Positions 42,998 through 53,039 are shown, numbered from the stretch's first letter. The stretch is 64,000 bases of DNA from GYS-P2D sp964522505 (GCA_964522505.1 CAZFWJ010000003.1:37098-101097); one strand, 5' to 3'. Notes: generated from the letters alone by a model not told the origin. A program made the numbers and translations.

Positions 42998-45900
42998 TTA
43001 CCTAATAAGAGTAACATTACCACGTCGAAGCTCTGGTTCTCCACCATCAATGAAGGAGAATTGGACAACATATACATAAACGCCACTTTCGAGTTCTTGC
43101 GATAGATTGTTGTTGAATGAGCCATTCCAAGTCCCAACTCCTGAGAGCACAATAGGCTGAGAGCCCTCTTCGGCATGTACGAGGTTTCCATATCTGTCAT
43201 ATATCCGGATAAAATCAACTGAAGAGACTCCAGCACCGCCAAATACCCTGAATGTTGCGTTTCCAGGTACTGTCGCAGTAGGAGAGAAGGCATTAGGAAT
43301 GTATATGTTGCTTGCTCTACGGACATTTATGCTCACCTCATCAGTGGCAACACAACCATTTACATCAGTGACTTCGACAAGGAGTGTTGTTGGACCCACT
43401 GGTGAAAAGCTCACTTCCGAGCACATTGGATCTATGCATTGTACGTCTTCAGGTAACCATCTGATGGTATCTATTGCTGTCTCGGCATCAATATTAGCAC
43501 GAACAACTGTAGACTGGCCTAATTCGACTTCTGTATCCTCTCCCAGACTTACATTAAGCTCGGTAGGAGGAAGCACCATTATCATGGTATCATAGACACA
43601 GCCGTCCTGATCAAACACACTTACAGTAATGTCTCCTGGGATGATCAAAGCTGTATCCCCTACAGCTATTGCTGGAGCCGTGCCAATCTGAAATCTATAT
43701 GGTCCACCTACACCCCCGGAGGCATCGCTAATAGTCAGAAATCCTCGATCAGAAGAACAGACCGCCTCACTCACAGTTCCGATGGTAGCAACGACAGGTT
43801 CTGGTTCCGTAACCTCGACAGGCAATTCAGCCTCACATCCATTAGCATCTGTTACGTCAACAGTATAGGAACCTGGCGCTAAATTGGATGCCATAAAACC
43901 AGTTGATATCGGTTGATTATTCTCGTCTAACCAAACAATGCTATAATCAGGCGTTCCACCAGATACTTCAACAACTAGCTCTGTATTATTATCACCCCCA
44001 CAACGTGCAAAAATACTATTGGTCGTATCTATAGCCATGACTATTGAATCTGGCTGATCAATGATGATAGAATCAAGAATTGTACAGGAACCCACTGATA
44101 ATTCTATGAGATAAACATCAGCCGGAAGGCCTACACGAGTGTTACCCATAGTGCCATCATCCAACCACAGAATATTCACATTGCTTGGGCCGTCAATAGC
44201 TAAATTTACAGTTGAGCCAGTTTGAAAATCTGAATCTCCAAAACAAGAAATTTCAGTCATGGTGGTGTTTGCCTGGTCTATCGAGAACGGCATAGCTTCC
44301 GGTATCTCAACAAAGACTGTATCAAATGTGCATGTACCTTGACTATAAAGTATAAAATTGTCGTCGCCAGACGGGAAGTTAGTCACGGTGAAATTATTAG
44401 GTGCGCCTACCTGTCCAGTTGAGCTTTCAAATGAAAATGGACCCATAAAGTCATTGGTAGTGGTGACGGTCAAAACAGCAGTTCCAGAGTTGTCACCAGG
44501 ACAGCTCGGTGCATTTATATTTGATAGGCTCGTCATGGGTGCTACAGGATCAACTAATGTGAACGAAGCACTATCGACACATCCGCTTAGGTCGGTCACT
44601 TCAACGCTGTAGTCTCCAGGAGGTAGATCTGTTCTTAGTCCATTATTGGTGAACATTTCATCAAATGGCCAAAAGAAGGTATTGTTTCCATCACCACCTG
44701 TCACATCGGCCATTATGCTGCCTAAGCCTCCAGGGCATGTGATTCCTTCTGCTTCACCTAAATTGACTGTGAGTGCTACAGGATCAACGAGTGTAAATTC
44801 AATGGTCTCTATCGCACCAGATTGATCTGAGACATTTAAGGTGTATGAGCCACTTGTAAGTCCGCCAATGGAATCAACATCTGCTCCCATGTCTCCAGTA
44901 GACCACTCAAATAATAATGGTGGGGAGTCTGTTGTGACTTCTACAGTTATAAATCCATCCATAGCGCCAAAGCAGGTGGGATTAACGACCATACTATCCA
45001 TCAAATTAATAGTTGCGCCTTCAGATAAAACCAAATCTGTAGTATTTAAGCAGCCATCGGAATCCTGTATTAAGGTAGTATAAATACCAGCGGGGAGACA
45101 TCCTGCATCAATACTTGCACCCGTTGCAATGTCATCAAATACGGTAGCCCCAGTAGAATCCACTATCTGAACGTTAATAGGTAATGATATAGGCGTCTGT
45201 GTACTCGTGAGATCCAAAATAGCAGGCGAAAGTCCTGCAGGGCAAGTATTATTCGATGGAACAACCTCTTGAAATTCAGCGCCTATTTCACGCTGAATAC
45301 TCACTTCAAAATTACTCATATCAGCACAGCTATTGCCACCCGTGGAATCCACAGCGGTTATCTCATATAATCCAGGCGCTAAGGCAGTAAATTCTTCTGT
45401 AAATGATCTTGGTACAGTATTGGAAATATTAGTTCTTGTACTATCGTCTTCAATTCTCGTAATACTCCAATTGTATCCGTCCTGAAACGGACCTCCGCCT
45501 TGAGCAGTTAGTTCTAAAGAACCATTCATTCTTCCATCACAAAGCGCATCAACGGTATTCGTAGCCATAATCTCAATCCCTGATCGGGCAAGCTCAAATG
45601 ACTCAGATTGTCGACAACCCAAAGAGTCAGTCACTACAACAGTATAATTGCCATTGGATAAATTGCGTAAGTCATTCTGACCTAAGCCTATTTGCTCAAC
45701 ACCCCAATCAAAGAAATACTGTCCATTAGCAAATGGACGACCGCCATCGATATCAACTGCAATACGACCATCAAAATCGGTTGGACAACTCGGGGATCTC
45801 AAGGTTGTTACATCAATGGTAAAAGCGGGATCTTGTGTGATTTCTACCATGATCTCTGTACTACTTAGCCCAACATTATCAACTGCCGTGAAGGTATGTA

Positions 45901-46651
45901 TGCCTAAGGGAACATCTTCAAATACAAAGACATCTTGGTCATTAGTACCTACTATATTGCCTACATTGCTGACAATGGTATAGTTAGGGGTACCAAAAAA
46001 CACTCTTAGTTCTACTATTCCTTCATCTAATCCACTAGTTGTCCCACATTGACCTGTTGCAAATATCTGTGGATCAGTAGATGGCGAAGGGACAATAGAA
46101 ATTCTTCCACTATTCGGATCAGGATTACATACTGTCAATGGAACGGGAGGTTGTGTAGGATCTGCCGCCGGTGTAAGAAATTCTGGTGGGGCATTTAATC
46201 CTGTATCATTTATGAAAATCTGCGCTTCAGTGCCAGGTGTGCCTATGACAGTAAAACACAGCTGTAGTAGATCACTACCGTCCGCTAAAGTGCTCGGAGC
46301 TAAATTAGGATCTGTCCATAAGACTCTAATAATATCGGGATCTACCTGTGGTCTATACGTGACATTAGATGCAATAAAGCCTGGTAATCCACTAATTGTA
46401 GGATCCCAGCTATCTAATCTTAGAACTGTCGAATTGAAATTGACAACAAATAGTGCCAAGATGATGTCCTCGAAATTATTGATTCGGATATCAATGCAAA
46501 AATCGTCACCTGGCTCAAATTCAAGACCTGACGGAAGAATGAGCTCAACATCACAATCTTGCCCCTGTGCATTCGCCTCAGTTGGGATAATTGAAAGAAG
46601 AAACCCTAAAAAACAAAGTGTGAGTAGTCTTAAACGTACAGTATAATTCAT
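42998..46651 (-). CDS. Large SprB-repeat surface protein with CHU_C sorting domain
   Basis: 1217 residues with signal peptide (cleaved near TEANAQ). The N-terminal 150 residues resemble a cohesin-like fold (CDVELILPSGLEFEPGD, DIILALFVVNFNSTVLRLD). About ten SprB-type repeats follow, each with the pattern PSCPTDFDGRIAVDIDGGRP, then YTVVVTDSLGC or similar (for example NPTCFGAMDGFITVEV, YTVDVTDANGCE). The C-terminus is a CHU_C type B sorting domain (IYIPNAFSPTATVPGN, IRIYDRYGNLVHAEEG, VYVYVVQFSF, GNVTLIR). SprB proteins are gliding adhesins carried by the T9SS, so a surface adhesin role is likely. It has a promoter box at 46719-46726. Confidence 0.9.
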   Translation of the reverse strand: MNYTVRLRLLTLCFLGFLLSIIPTEANAQGQDCDVELILPSGLEFEPGDDFCIDIRINNFEDIILALFVVNFNSTVLRLDSWDPTISGLPGFIASNVTYRPQVDPDIIRVLWTDPNLAPSTLADGSDLLQLCFTVIGTPGTEAQIFINDTGLNAPPEFLTPAADPTQPPVPLTVCNPDPNSGRISIVPSPSTDPQIFATGQCGTTSGLDEGIVELRVFFGTPNYTIVSNVGNIVGTNDQDVFVFEDVPLGIHTFTAVDNVGLSSTEIMVEITQDPAFTIDVTTLRSPSCPTDFDGRIAVDIDGGRPFANGQYFFDWGVEQIGLGQNDLRNLSNGNYTVVVTDSLGCRQSESFELARSGIEIMATNTVDALCDGRMNGSLELTAQGGGPFQDGYNWSITRIEDDSTRTNISNTVPRSFTEEFTALAPGLYEITAVDSTGGNSCADMSNFEVSIQREIGAEFQEVVPSNNTCPAGLSPAILDLTSTQTPISLPINVQIVDSTGATVFDDIATGASIDAGCLPAGIYTTLIQDSDGCLNTTDLVLSEGATINLMDSMVVNPTCFGAMDGFITVEVTTDSPPLLFEWSTGDMGADVDSIGGLTSGSYTLNVSDQSGAIETIEFTLVDPVALTVNLGEAEGITCPGGLGSIMADVTGGDGNNTFFWPFDEMFTNNGLRTDLPPGDYSVEVTDLSGCVDSASFTLVDPVAPMTSLSNINAPSCPGDNSGTAVLTVTTTNDFMGPFSFESSTGQVGAPNNFTVTNFPSGDDNFILYSQGTCTFDTVFVEIPEAMPFSIDQANTTMTEISCFGDSDFQTGSTVNLAIDGPSNVNILWLDDGTMGNTRVGLPADVYLIELSVGSCTILDSIIIDQPDSIVMAIDTTNSIFARCGGDNNTELVVEVSGGTPDYSIVWLDENNQPISTGFMASNLAPGSYTVDVTDANGCEAELPVEVTEPEPVVATIGTVSEAVCSSDRGFLTISDASGGVGGPYRFQIGTAPAIAVGDTALIIPGDITVSVFDQDGCVYDTMIMVLPPTELNVSLGEDTEVELGQSTVVRANIDAETAIDTIRWLPEDVQCIDPMCSEVSFSPVGPTTLLVEVTDVNGCVATDEVSINVRRASNIYIPNAFSPTATVPGNATFRVFGGAGVSSVDFIRIYDRYGNLVHAEEGSQPIVLSGVGTWNGSFNNNLSQELESGVYVYVVQFSFIDGGEPELRRGNVTLIR

Positions 46652-46718
46652 ATATAAATGGCTGCTCTATCTATCTAAAAAACAACTGAGATAAAACGCC
46701 TGACCTCGTCTTATATTG

Positions 46719-46726
46719 CGAAGGTA
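46719..46726 (-). promoter_or_regulatory. -7 box of the SprB-repeat gene, flanked by a 6-bp inverted repeat
   Basis: The minus strand reads TACCTTCG followed by C, one base from TAnnTTTG. CCTCGT (46704-46709) and ACGAGG (46727-46732) flank it as an inverted repeat. A TTG 22 bp upstream could be a partial -33 element. The leader would be about 64 nt. Confidence 0.4.
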
Positions 46727-46790
46727 ACGAGGACTATTGACACCACTACAATATCCATACAAATATTAGGGAAAGTACCTATATAAGACT

Positions 46791-46825
46791 AAAAAAGGCT
46801 TCGCTAAAAATTTAGCGAAGCCTTT
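46791..46825 (-). terminator. Intrinsic terminator of the thioredoxin-SPOR gene
   Basis: AAAGGCTTCGCTAAA (46794-46808) and TTTAGCGAAGCCTTT (46811-46825) are exact complements, with the inner A-T pairs forming the loop. On the minus strand the stem is followed by a six-T run (46791-46796). It lies 21 bp after the stop of the gene at 46847. Confidence 0.92.
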
Positions 46826-46846
46826 ACTATTTTGGGTAGTGTAGCG

Positions 46847-47575
46847 TCAATAATATAAGTATGATTTTAGATCATATTTTTCGAGCAACTCTGTCTTATA
46901 GATTTCGGCCTCAGTAGTATTGTCAAAATCGCCTGTCAATACTCTATAGATTATGTTACTTCCTTTATAATCATGAAGAACTATAATCTGATCCTCAATT
47001 ATATTCGAAATGCTGTTGAAATACTCAAGGGTCGAGGCATAATCGGTAAATGTCCCAAGTTGCAGCTTGTAGCGTGTCTGACTAGATGGCTCTGATAATT
47101 GCGGCTCCAGGTTGTATTCTAATGACTCAGGGTTCGTATTGGGAGTGTGAACCATGGTTCTAACATCACCCTTATTGCGATCCAAAATATCATTCATCCG
47201 AGCTGGTGGTATGGTTTCCTCAACACGCTCAATTACTTTACCATTGTTATCTATAATAATAACGGTCGGAAGAACGGTAACGCCATAATGTTCTTTAAGC
47301 GCATATCCATCGAAATCGTCAATGTTAATTTTGACGGTGACATAGTCATCATTCATTTTCTTTACAACTGAAGGGTCGGCAAATGTGGTTTGATCCATCC
47401 ATTTACATGGGGCGCACCAATCGGCATAAAAATCGACTAATAGCATTTTTCCTTCAGCCTGTGCTCTGTTTTTTGCAGCGTCAAATCCGCCTTTGACATA
47501 ATTAATAGAATTGGCTGATGCCAAGTAAGCAGATAAGGTCAGCAATACAATCAGGGTGGTCTTAACTAATCTCAT
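46847..47575 (-). CDS. Periplasmic thioredoxin-fold protein with C-terminal SPOR domain
   Basis: 242 residues with signal peptide (MRLVKTTLIVLLTLSAYLASA). The thioredoxin domain has LLVDFYADWCAPCKWMD, the CxxC active site being CAPC, and the cis-proline loop in VTVLPTVIII. The last 75 residues fit a SPOR domain (YKLQLGTFTDYASTLEYFNSI, IYRVLTGDFDNTTEAEIYK), which binds denuded peptidoglycan strands at division sites in other bacteria (family knowledge). The combination suggests disulfide chemistry directed to the wall, which is inference. It is divergent from fabH and has a strong terminator. Confidence 0.88.
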   Translation of the reverse strand: MRLVKTTLIVLLTLSAYLASANSINYVKGGFDAAKNRAQAEGKMLLVDFYADWCAPCKWMDQTTFADPSVVKKMNDDYVTVKINIDDFDGYALKEHYGVTVLPTVIIIDNNGKVIERVEETIPPARMNDILDRNKGDVRTMVHTPNTNPESLEYNLEPQLSEPSSQTRYKLQLGTFTDYASTLEYFNSISNIIEDQIIVLHDYKGSNIIYRVLTGDFDNTTEAEIYKTELLEKYDLKSYLYY

Positions 47576-47760
47576 ATTATATCTTATCTAATAGTTGATA
47601 AAAATCTGTTATACATAATGTGCTGATATAGCACAGATAACATATTACAATATTGATGCCAATGTAATTTAGAGACTTGTGGTACTAGGGATTAAGTATA
47701 GCGTAGAACATGTATATGTAGGAGGTTTTTATACCTTCGTGCTCTTAATGTTTTTGACAT

Positions 47761-48738
47761 ATGCCTAAAGCCGCTATAACCGCCGTAGGAGGCTACGTAT
47801 CGGACCAAGTACTGTCTAATCATGATCTTGAAAAAATCATGGAAACCAATGATGAGTGGATTACCACTCGCACAGGTATTAAAGAAAGACGTGTTCTCCC
47901 CAAAGATCAAGCTGTATCAGATATCGGAGTAAATGTTGTTAAACAACTTCTCGAGAAGTCTAATAGTGCTAAAGAGGAGATTGATCTTTTGATATGTGCT
48001 ACGTGTACGGGGGATTATATTATACCCGATACTGCGAATAATATATGCTACAAGGCAGGATTAACTAATACTTTCGGTTATGATCTGAATGCGGCATGTA
48101 GTGGTTTTTTGTTTGCTTTGTTTACTGGAGCACAGTTTATTGAAACCGGTCGCTACAAGAAGGTAATCGTGATTGGTGGGGAAAAAATGACCTCCTACAT
48201 GAATTATGAAGATCGCACGACAAGTATATTGTTTGGCGATGGAGGTGGGGGAGTATTGCTGGAACCTTCCGAGGAGTATGGAGTTATTGATGCGGTCCTA
48301 AAAGGCGACGGTGTTGGATGTGAAATGCTTAGAATAGAGGCAGGAGGCTCTCTTAATCCATTCAATCAAGAACGCCTAGACAACCGAGAACAATTTGTAA
48401 GGCAAGATGGCAAGCAAGTGTTCAAACGTGCCGTTACAGGTATGTCTGAGACTGTCAAACAAATCATGAGTAAACATACCTTGGATTCTTCAGATGTTAA
48501 TTGGATTGTCCCTCATCAAGCGAATGAGCGTATTATCTCATCTGTGGTAAGGCAATTAGACTTCCCGATGGAGCGAGTGATGCTTAACATTGCTAAATAT
48601 GGGAACACTTCAGCAGGGACCATACCACTGTGCCTTTGGGAATATGAGAACAAATTAAATCAAGGAGATAATGTGATTCTCACAGCATTTGGTGGGGGTT
48701 TCACATGGGGTTCACTATTTTTAAAGTGGGCGTATTAG
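47761..48738 (+). CDS. fabH: 3-oxoacyl-ACP synthase III
   Basis: 325 residues. FabH condenses acyl-CoA with malonyl-ACP to start fatty-acid synthesis. The catalytic triad is visible: cysteine 113 in LNAACSGFLFAL, histidine in WIVPHQANERII and asparagine in KYGNTSAGT. TNDEW-type sequence METNDEWITTRTGIKERR is canonical. It heads fabH-efp-accB-accC. The plsX gene often found before fabH is absent; a thioredoxin gene lies divergently upstream. Confidence 0.97.
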   Translation: MPKAAITAVGGYVSDQVLSNHDLEKIMETNDEWITTRTGIKERRVLPKDQAVSDIGVNVVKQLLEKSNSAKEEIDLLICATCTGDYIIPDTANNICYKAGLTNTFGYDLNAACSGFLFALFTGAQFIETGRYKKVIVIGGEKMTSYMNYEDRTTSILFGDGGGGVLLEPSEEYGVIDAVLKGDGVGCEMLRIEAGGSLNPFNQERLDNREQFVRQDGKQVFKRAVTGMSETVKQIMSKHTLDSSDVNWIVPHQANERIISSVVRQLDFPMERVMLNIAKYGNTSAGTIPLCLWEYENKLNQGDNVILTAFGGGFTWGSLFLKWAY

Positions 48739-48761
48739 TAGATAATTAAAGTAGTTGAACT

Positions 48762-49328
48762 ATGGCAAATACCTCAGAGATAAGAAATGGATTGTGTATC
48801 AATCATAACAACGACATATATAGTGTTGTAGAGTTTTTACATGTCAAGCCAGGTAAAGGACCAGCATTTGTGCGGACTAAGCTTAAGAGCCTAACTAATG
48901 GTAAAGTGATTGACAACACCTGGCCATCTAGTCATAAAATTGATATCGTAAGAGTAGAGCGTCGGAAGTATCAATATTTATATAATGATAATGAAGGGTA
49001 TCACTGCATGGATATGGAAAGCTATGAACAGATTGCTATCCAGGGCGAGATGATCAACAATCCTCAGTTTTTGAAAGAAAGCATGGAAATAGAGATTCTT
49101 TATCATGCGGAGAAAAATTTGCCGTTGACTATTGATCTACCTCAATATGTCACAATGGAAATAACTTATACTGAACCTGGTGTTCGTGGGGACACAGCCA
49201 CGAATGTTACTAAACCTGCCAAAATAGAGACGGGTGCCGAAATAAGAGTTCCTATATTTATAAATGAAGGAGACCTTGTTAAGATAGAAACTAAGACAGG
49301 TAACTATATGGAGCGAGTAAAAAAATAA
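48762..49328 (+). CDS. efp: Elongation factor P
   Basis: 188 residues. EF-P prevents ribosome stalling at polyproline. LHVKPGKGPAFVRTKLKSL carries the loop lysine that contacts the P-site tRNA and may be modified. The three-barrel layout continues with YQYLYNDNEGYHCMDMESYEQ and ends in VPIFINEGDLVKIETKTGNYMERVK. It lies 23 bp after fabH and 3 bp before accB, an order common in Bacteroidota. Confidence 0.97.
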   Translation: MANTSEIRNGLCINHNNDIYSVVEFLHVKPGKGPAFVRTKLKSLTNGKVIDNTWPSSHKIDIVRVERRKYQYLYNDNEGYHCMDMESYEQIAIQGEMINNPQFLKESMEIEILYHAEKNLPLTIDLPQYVTMEITYTEPGVRGDTATNVTKPAKIETGAEIRVPIFINEGDLVKIETKTGNYMERVKK

Positions 49329-49331
49329 CCT

Positions 49332-49832
49332 ATGACTACCAAAGAAATCAAAGATCTAATCAAACTAGTAAGTGAGTCCGAAATTAAGGAATTCAAGCTT
49401 AGTAAAGAAGGCTTCGAAATCAAGATACGGACGACAAAAGATCAAGGAGCACCTACTTATTTAGCTGCTTCACCTGCGATGACAATGCCACCTGTGAGCG
49501 CGCCAGCAGTATCTGCTCCAGCGAATGTTCAGGCTAGCACGCCAGATCTTGGAACACCACAAGATTCGTCTTCAGAAGACATAGGAAATCTTGTTGAAGT
49601 AAAATCTCCAATGGTTGGAACATTTTATAGATCACCCTCTCCTGACAAAGATTCATATGTGCTCATAGGAGATTCTATAAAAGAAGGTGACGTGGTTTGT
49701 ATCATTGAGGCAATGAAGCTCTTTAATGAGATCGAGTCCGAAGTGTCTGGTAAGATCGTCAAAGTTCTCGTAGATGATGCTTCACCAGTAGAATATGATC
49801 AACCTTTATTTTTAGTAGATCCTCAGGGCTAA
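49332..49832 (+). CDS. accB: Biotin carboxyl carrier protein of acetyl-CoA carboxylase
   Basis: 166 residues. The N-terminal 35 residues precede a Pro/Ala-rich linker (ASPAMTMPPVSAPAVSAPAN). The C-terminal biotinyl domain has the biotinylated lysine in the EAMKLFNEIESE motif, plus VKSPMVGTFYRSPSPD. It carries carboxybiotin between biotin carboxylase and carboxyltransferase in malonyl-CoA synthesis. The accC gene follows after 28 bp. Confidence 0.97.
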   Translation: MTTKEIKDLIKLVSESEIKEFKLSKEGFEIKIRTTKDQGAPTYLAASPAMTMPPVSAPAVSAPANVQASTPDLGTPQDSSSEDIGNLVEVKSPMVGTFYRSPSPDKDSYVLIGDSIKEGDVVCIIEAMKLFNEIESEVSGKIVKVLVDDASPVEYDQPLFLVDPQG

Positions 49833-49860
49833 ATCGTCCTTACCTTAAAACACATACTCT

Positions 49861-51198
49861 ATGTTTAAGAAAGTACTTATAGCTAATAGAGGAGAAATAG
49901 CTCTACGTGTCATCAGGACATGTAAAGAGATGAATATAAAAACTGTGGCCGTATATAGCACAGCTGACGAGGAAGCACTTCATGTGAGATTTGCGGATGA
50001 GGCAGTGTGTATAGGCCCACCTAGCGGGACAGAGTCTTACCTAAGCATAGCAAGAATCATGGCTGCAGTAGAAATTACTAATGCTGATGCTGTGCATCCC
50101 GGATATGGATTTCTCGCGGAAAATGCAGACTTCGCTCAGGTATGCGGTGAATACGACATAAAGTTCATCGGACCGACTCCTGAGATGATTAAAAAAATGG
50201 GAGACAAGGTCACTGCTAAGGATACCATGATTAAGGCTGGCGTGCCAGTAGTGCCAGGCTCCGATGGCTTGGTTAAAAATGTAAAAGAGGGTAAAAAAAT
50301 CTCCGGTGAAATAGGTTATCCTGTCATTATCAAAGCGACAGCTGGTGGCGGTGGTAAAGGTATGCGTATCGTATGGAGTGAAGAAGAATTTGAAGGCCAA
50401 TGGAATATGGCTCGTAATGAGGCCAAAGCTTCATTTGGCAATGACGGCATTTATATTGAAAAATTTATTGAGGAGCCTCGACATATAGAAATTCAGATTA
50501 TCGGAGATCAGCATGGCACCGTTGTACATCTTTCAGAACGTGATTGCTCTATACAAAGACGTCATCAAAAGCTGGTTGAAGAGTGTCCATCTCCTTTCAT
50601 GACGGATGAGCTGCGAGAAAAAATGGGGGAGGCTGCTATCTTGGCCGGCACGTGCATCAATTATGAAGGTGTAGGAACGGTGGAGTTCTTGGTTGATAAG
50701 TATCGCAATTTCTATTTTATGGAAATGAATACACGCATCCAAGTAGAGCACCCCGTGACAGAGGAAGTTATCGAGCGAGATTTAATTAAAGAGCAGATTA
50801 AGGTGGCAGCCGGCGAGAAGCTGTCTGGTGTTAACTATTATCCTCAGTTGCATTGTATAGAATGCCGCATTAATGCAGAGGACCCTTATAAAGACTTCCG
50901 ACCGAGTCCAGGTCATATAGAATACTTCCATAGCCCTAAAGGACATGGTGTAAGAGTAGATACCCATGCCTATGCTGGTTATACAGTACCACCATACTAT
51001 GATTCTATGATTGCCAAGTTGATTTGCAGAGCAGAGACCCGTGAAGAGTGTATAACTAAGATGGAGCGAGCACTAGATGAATTTGTCATTGAAGGCGTTG
51101 AGACCACAGTACCCTTTCATCGTCAGTTGATGCAGGATGAGCGATTTAGGAATGGAGATTTTCATACAGGATTCCTCAATGATTTTGACCTCAAATAG
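49861..51198 (+). CDS. accC: Biotin carboxylase subunit of acetyl-CoA carboxylase
   Basis: 445 residues. AccC carboxylates biotin with ATP and bicarbonate. MFKKVLIANRGEIALRVIRTCKEM, the glycine-rich ATP-grasp loop TAGGGGKGMRIV, FIEEPRHIEIQIIGD, ERDCSIQRRHQKLVEE and FYFMEMNTRIQVEHPVTEEV are all canonical. The accA and accD genes are not in the window. Confidence 0.98.
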   Translation: MFKKVLIANRGEIALRVIRTCKEMNIKTVAVYSTADEEALHVRFADEAVCIGPPSGTESYLSIARIMAAVEITNADAVHPGYGFLAENADFAQVCGEYDIKFIGPTPEMIKKMGDKVTAKDTMIKAGVPVVPGSDGLVKNVKEGKKISGEIGYPVIIKATAGGGGKGMRIVWSEEEFEGQWNMARNEAKASFGNDGIYIEKFIEEPRHIEIQIIGDQHGTVVHLSERDCSIQRRHQKLVEECPSPFMTDELREKMGEAAILAGTCINYEGVGTVEFLVDKYRNFYFMEMNTRIQVEHPVTEEVIERDLIKEQIKVAAGEKLSGVNYYPQLHCIECRINAEDPYKDFRPSPGHIEYFHSPKGHGVRVDTHAYAGYTVPPYYDSMIAKLICRAETREECITKMERALDEFVIEGVETTVPFHRQLMQDERFRNGDFHTGFLNDFDLK

Positions 51199-51217
51199 AC
51201 CTGCTCCATAAGCTGTC

Positions 51218-52993
51218 ATGAGGAATATTTGGTATTTGCTGGCGCAGTTTAGGCCCTATAAGAGATATATGGGCATATCTATTTTATTTCAGTTATTGAC
51301 GGCATTACTTACACTTATTAGTATTCCACTCGTAATTCCTTTTTTTCAGATTCTATTCGATGTAAGTCCATCAGACTATACAGCCCCGGAGAACTGGTAT
51401 GATATTGAGCAAACACTCACATATGGGTTTAGTAGATTGATAGCCATTAGTGATAAACGCAATGCCCTCGCCTTAGTCTGTTTTCTCATTTTAGGGGTTG
51501 TCTTTCTTAGGAATTTGACTCGATATTTCTCATCCTATTTTCTTACACCCGCTCGCAATGGAGTACTCCGAGACCTAAGGACGAGCTTGTTCCTATCTTT
51601 TGAACACATGTCGTTAACAGAGAGATATCGTTACAAGAAGGGCCAGCTTCTTTCATCCTTGAGCTATGATATGAGCGAGATTGATCATGGCTTGCTTAAG
51701 GCTACAGAACTATTGGTTAAAAATCCGTTAATCATTTTAGGAAGTGTGATATTCATGCTCTCGATAAGCCTTAAGCTTACCATGATTTCAGTAGGGCTGT
51801 CGATAATAATCTTTGTAATCATAGGCTTAGGAAGCAATTTTCTCAAACGCAATTCTCCTAAGCTCCATGCGCTTTACGGCGAATTGAATGTCAGAGCCGA
51901 TGAATATCTGAGTTCTAAGAAACTGATAGAGTCTTATAATGCACAATGGTTTTTCAAGACTAAGACTAATAGTACAATAGAAGAACATAATACTTTGAGC
52001 AATCGCATGCTCCGCAGAAGGGATTTAGCGTCTCCTATTTCTGAATTTTTACTCGTAGCTGTGACAGTACTAATTCTATACATGGCCTCACATATGGTCT
52101 TTGATAGAGCTTTACAACCAGAAACCTTTTTTGCTTTCATTTTTGCTTTCTTCAGTATAATCGACCCTGCAAAGAATTTTTCAAGGGAGTATTATAATGT
52201 CCAGCGCAGTAGTGCTTCCTTACAGCGTATACAAAGTATCATCAGTTCAACTAAGCATGCTTCGTCAGAGCCACTTGTAGATGAGGTGAGAGAACTCAAT
52301 TTTACGGATACTATAGTGTTTAATTCTATCGATTTTGGTTATGACCATAATGAATCAGTCTTATTGGGATTTTCTTTTAGTATAAAGCAGGGAGAAAAAC
52401 TGGCAATTGTAGGGACTACGGGAGAGGGTAAAACAACTATTATTGATCTGCTGTTGAGATTTTATAATCCCGATTCAGGAGAGATCACAATTGATGGAGT
52501 TCGCATAGATCAGTTCGACCTGGAAACTTACCGAGATCGATTTGCTATGGTAACTCAGGATCATGTCGTTTTTAGCATGTCTCTGGCTGAGAACATATCC
52601 TTTTCTGATAATTTTAATGAGACGAGATTAGATAAAGCTCTTAGTCAGGCGCAACTCAATGCTACCAACTTTAGGTCAGATATGACGATTGTAGACCAAG
52701 GAGCGAATCTAAGTGGTGGAGAAAAACAAAGAATTACTATAGCGAGGGCGCTGTATAAGGATGCAGACATCCTTATCTTTGATGAGCCTACAAGCAATCT
52801 CGACTATAATACTGCACAGCAGTTGATCGATAGCATATTAAGTATCAAAAACAAAACTATCATTGTAATCAGTCATGATCTTAGGCTTCTTTCAAAAATG
52901 GATCGAATAGTCCTTTTGGAAGAAGGAAAAATCAGTGAATCTGGTTCATTTTTGGATTTAAGACAACAAATAGAGTCCCTACATAAGTTATAA
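51218..52993 (+). CDS. ABC exporter with fused permease and ATPase domains (MsbA-like)
   Basis: 591 residues. Residues 1-320 form an ABC type I exporter membrane domain with about six helices. The nucleotide-binding domain follows: Walker A VGTTGEGKTTIIDLLL, signature NLSGGEKQRITIARALY, Walker B ADILIFDEPTSNLD and the H-loop in IIVISHDLRL. This half-transporter dimerises; the MsbA group flips lipid A or other lipids across the inner membrane. Substrate not determined. It starts 19 bp after accC and may be read from the same transcript. Confidence 0.9.
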   Translation: MRNIWYLLAQFRPYKRYMGISILFQLLTALLTLISIPLVIPFFQILFDVSPSDYTAPENWYDIEQTLTYGFSRLIAISDKRNALALVCFLILGVVFLRNLTRYFSSYFLTPARNGVLRDLRTSLFLSFEHMSLTERYRYKKGQLLSSLSYDMSEIDHGLLKATELLVKNPLIILGSVIFMLSISLKLTMISVGLSIIIFVIIGLGSNFLKRNSPKLHALYGELNVRADEYLSSKKLIESYNAQWFFKTKTNSTIEEHNTLSNRMLRRRDLASPISEFLLVAVTVLILYMASHMVFDRALQPETFFAFIFAFFSIIDPAKNFSREYYNVQRSSASLQRIQSIISSTKHASSEPLVDEVRELNFTDTIVFNSIDFGYDHNESVLLGFSFSIKQGEKLAIVGTTGEGKTTIIDLLLRFYNPDSGEITIDGVRIDQFDLETYRDRFAMVTQDHVVFSMSLAENISFSDNFNETRLDKALSQAQLNATNFRSDMTIVDQGANLSGGEKQRITIARALYKDADILIFDEPTSNLDYNTAQQLIDSILSIKNKTIIVISHDLRLLSKMDRIVLLEEGKISESGSFLDLRQQIESLHKL

Positions 52994-53039
52994 TGATGTT
53001 ATTAAGAAATCGCCGTCAATCAATATCCGTATTTGATAG

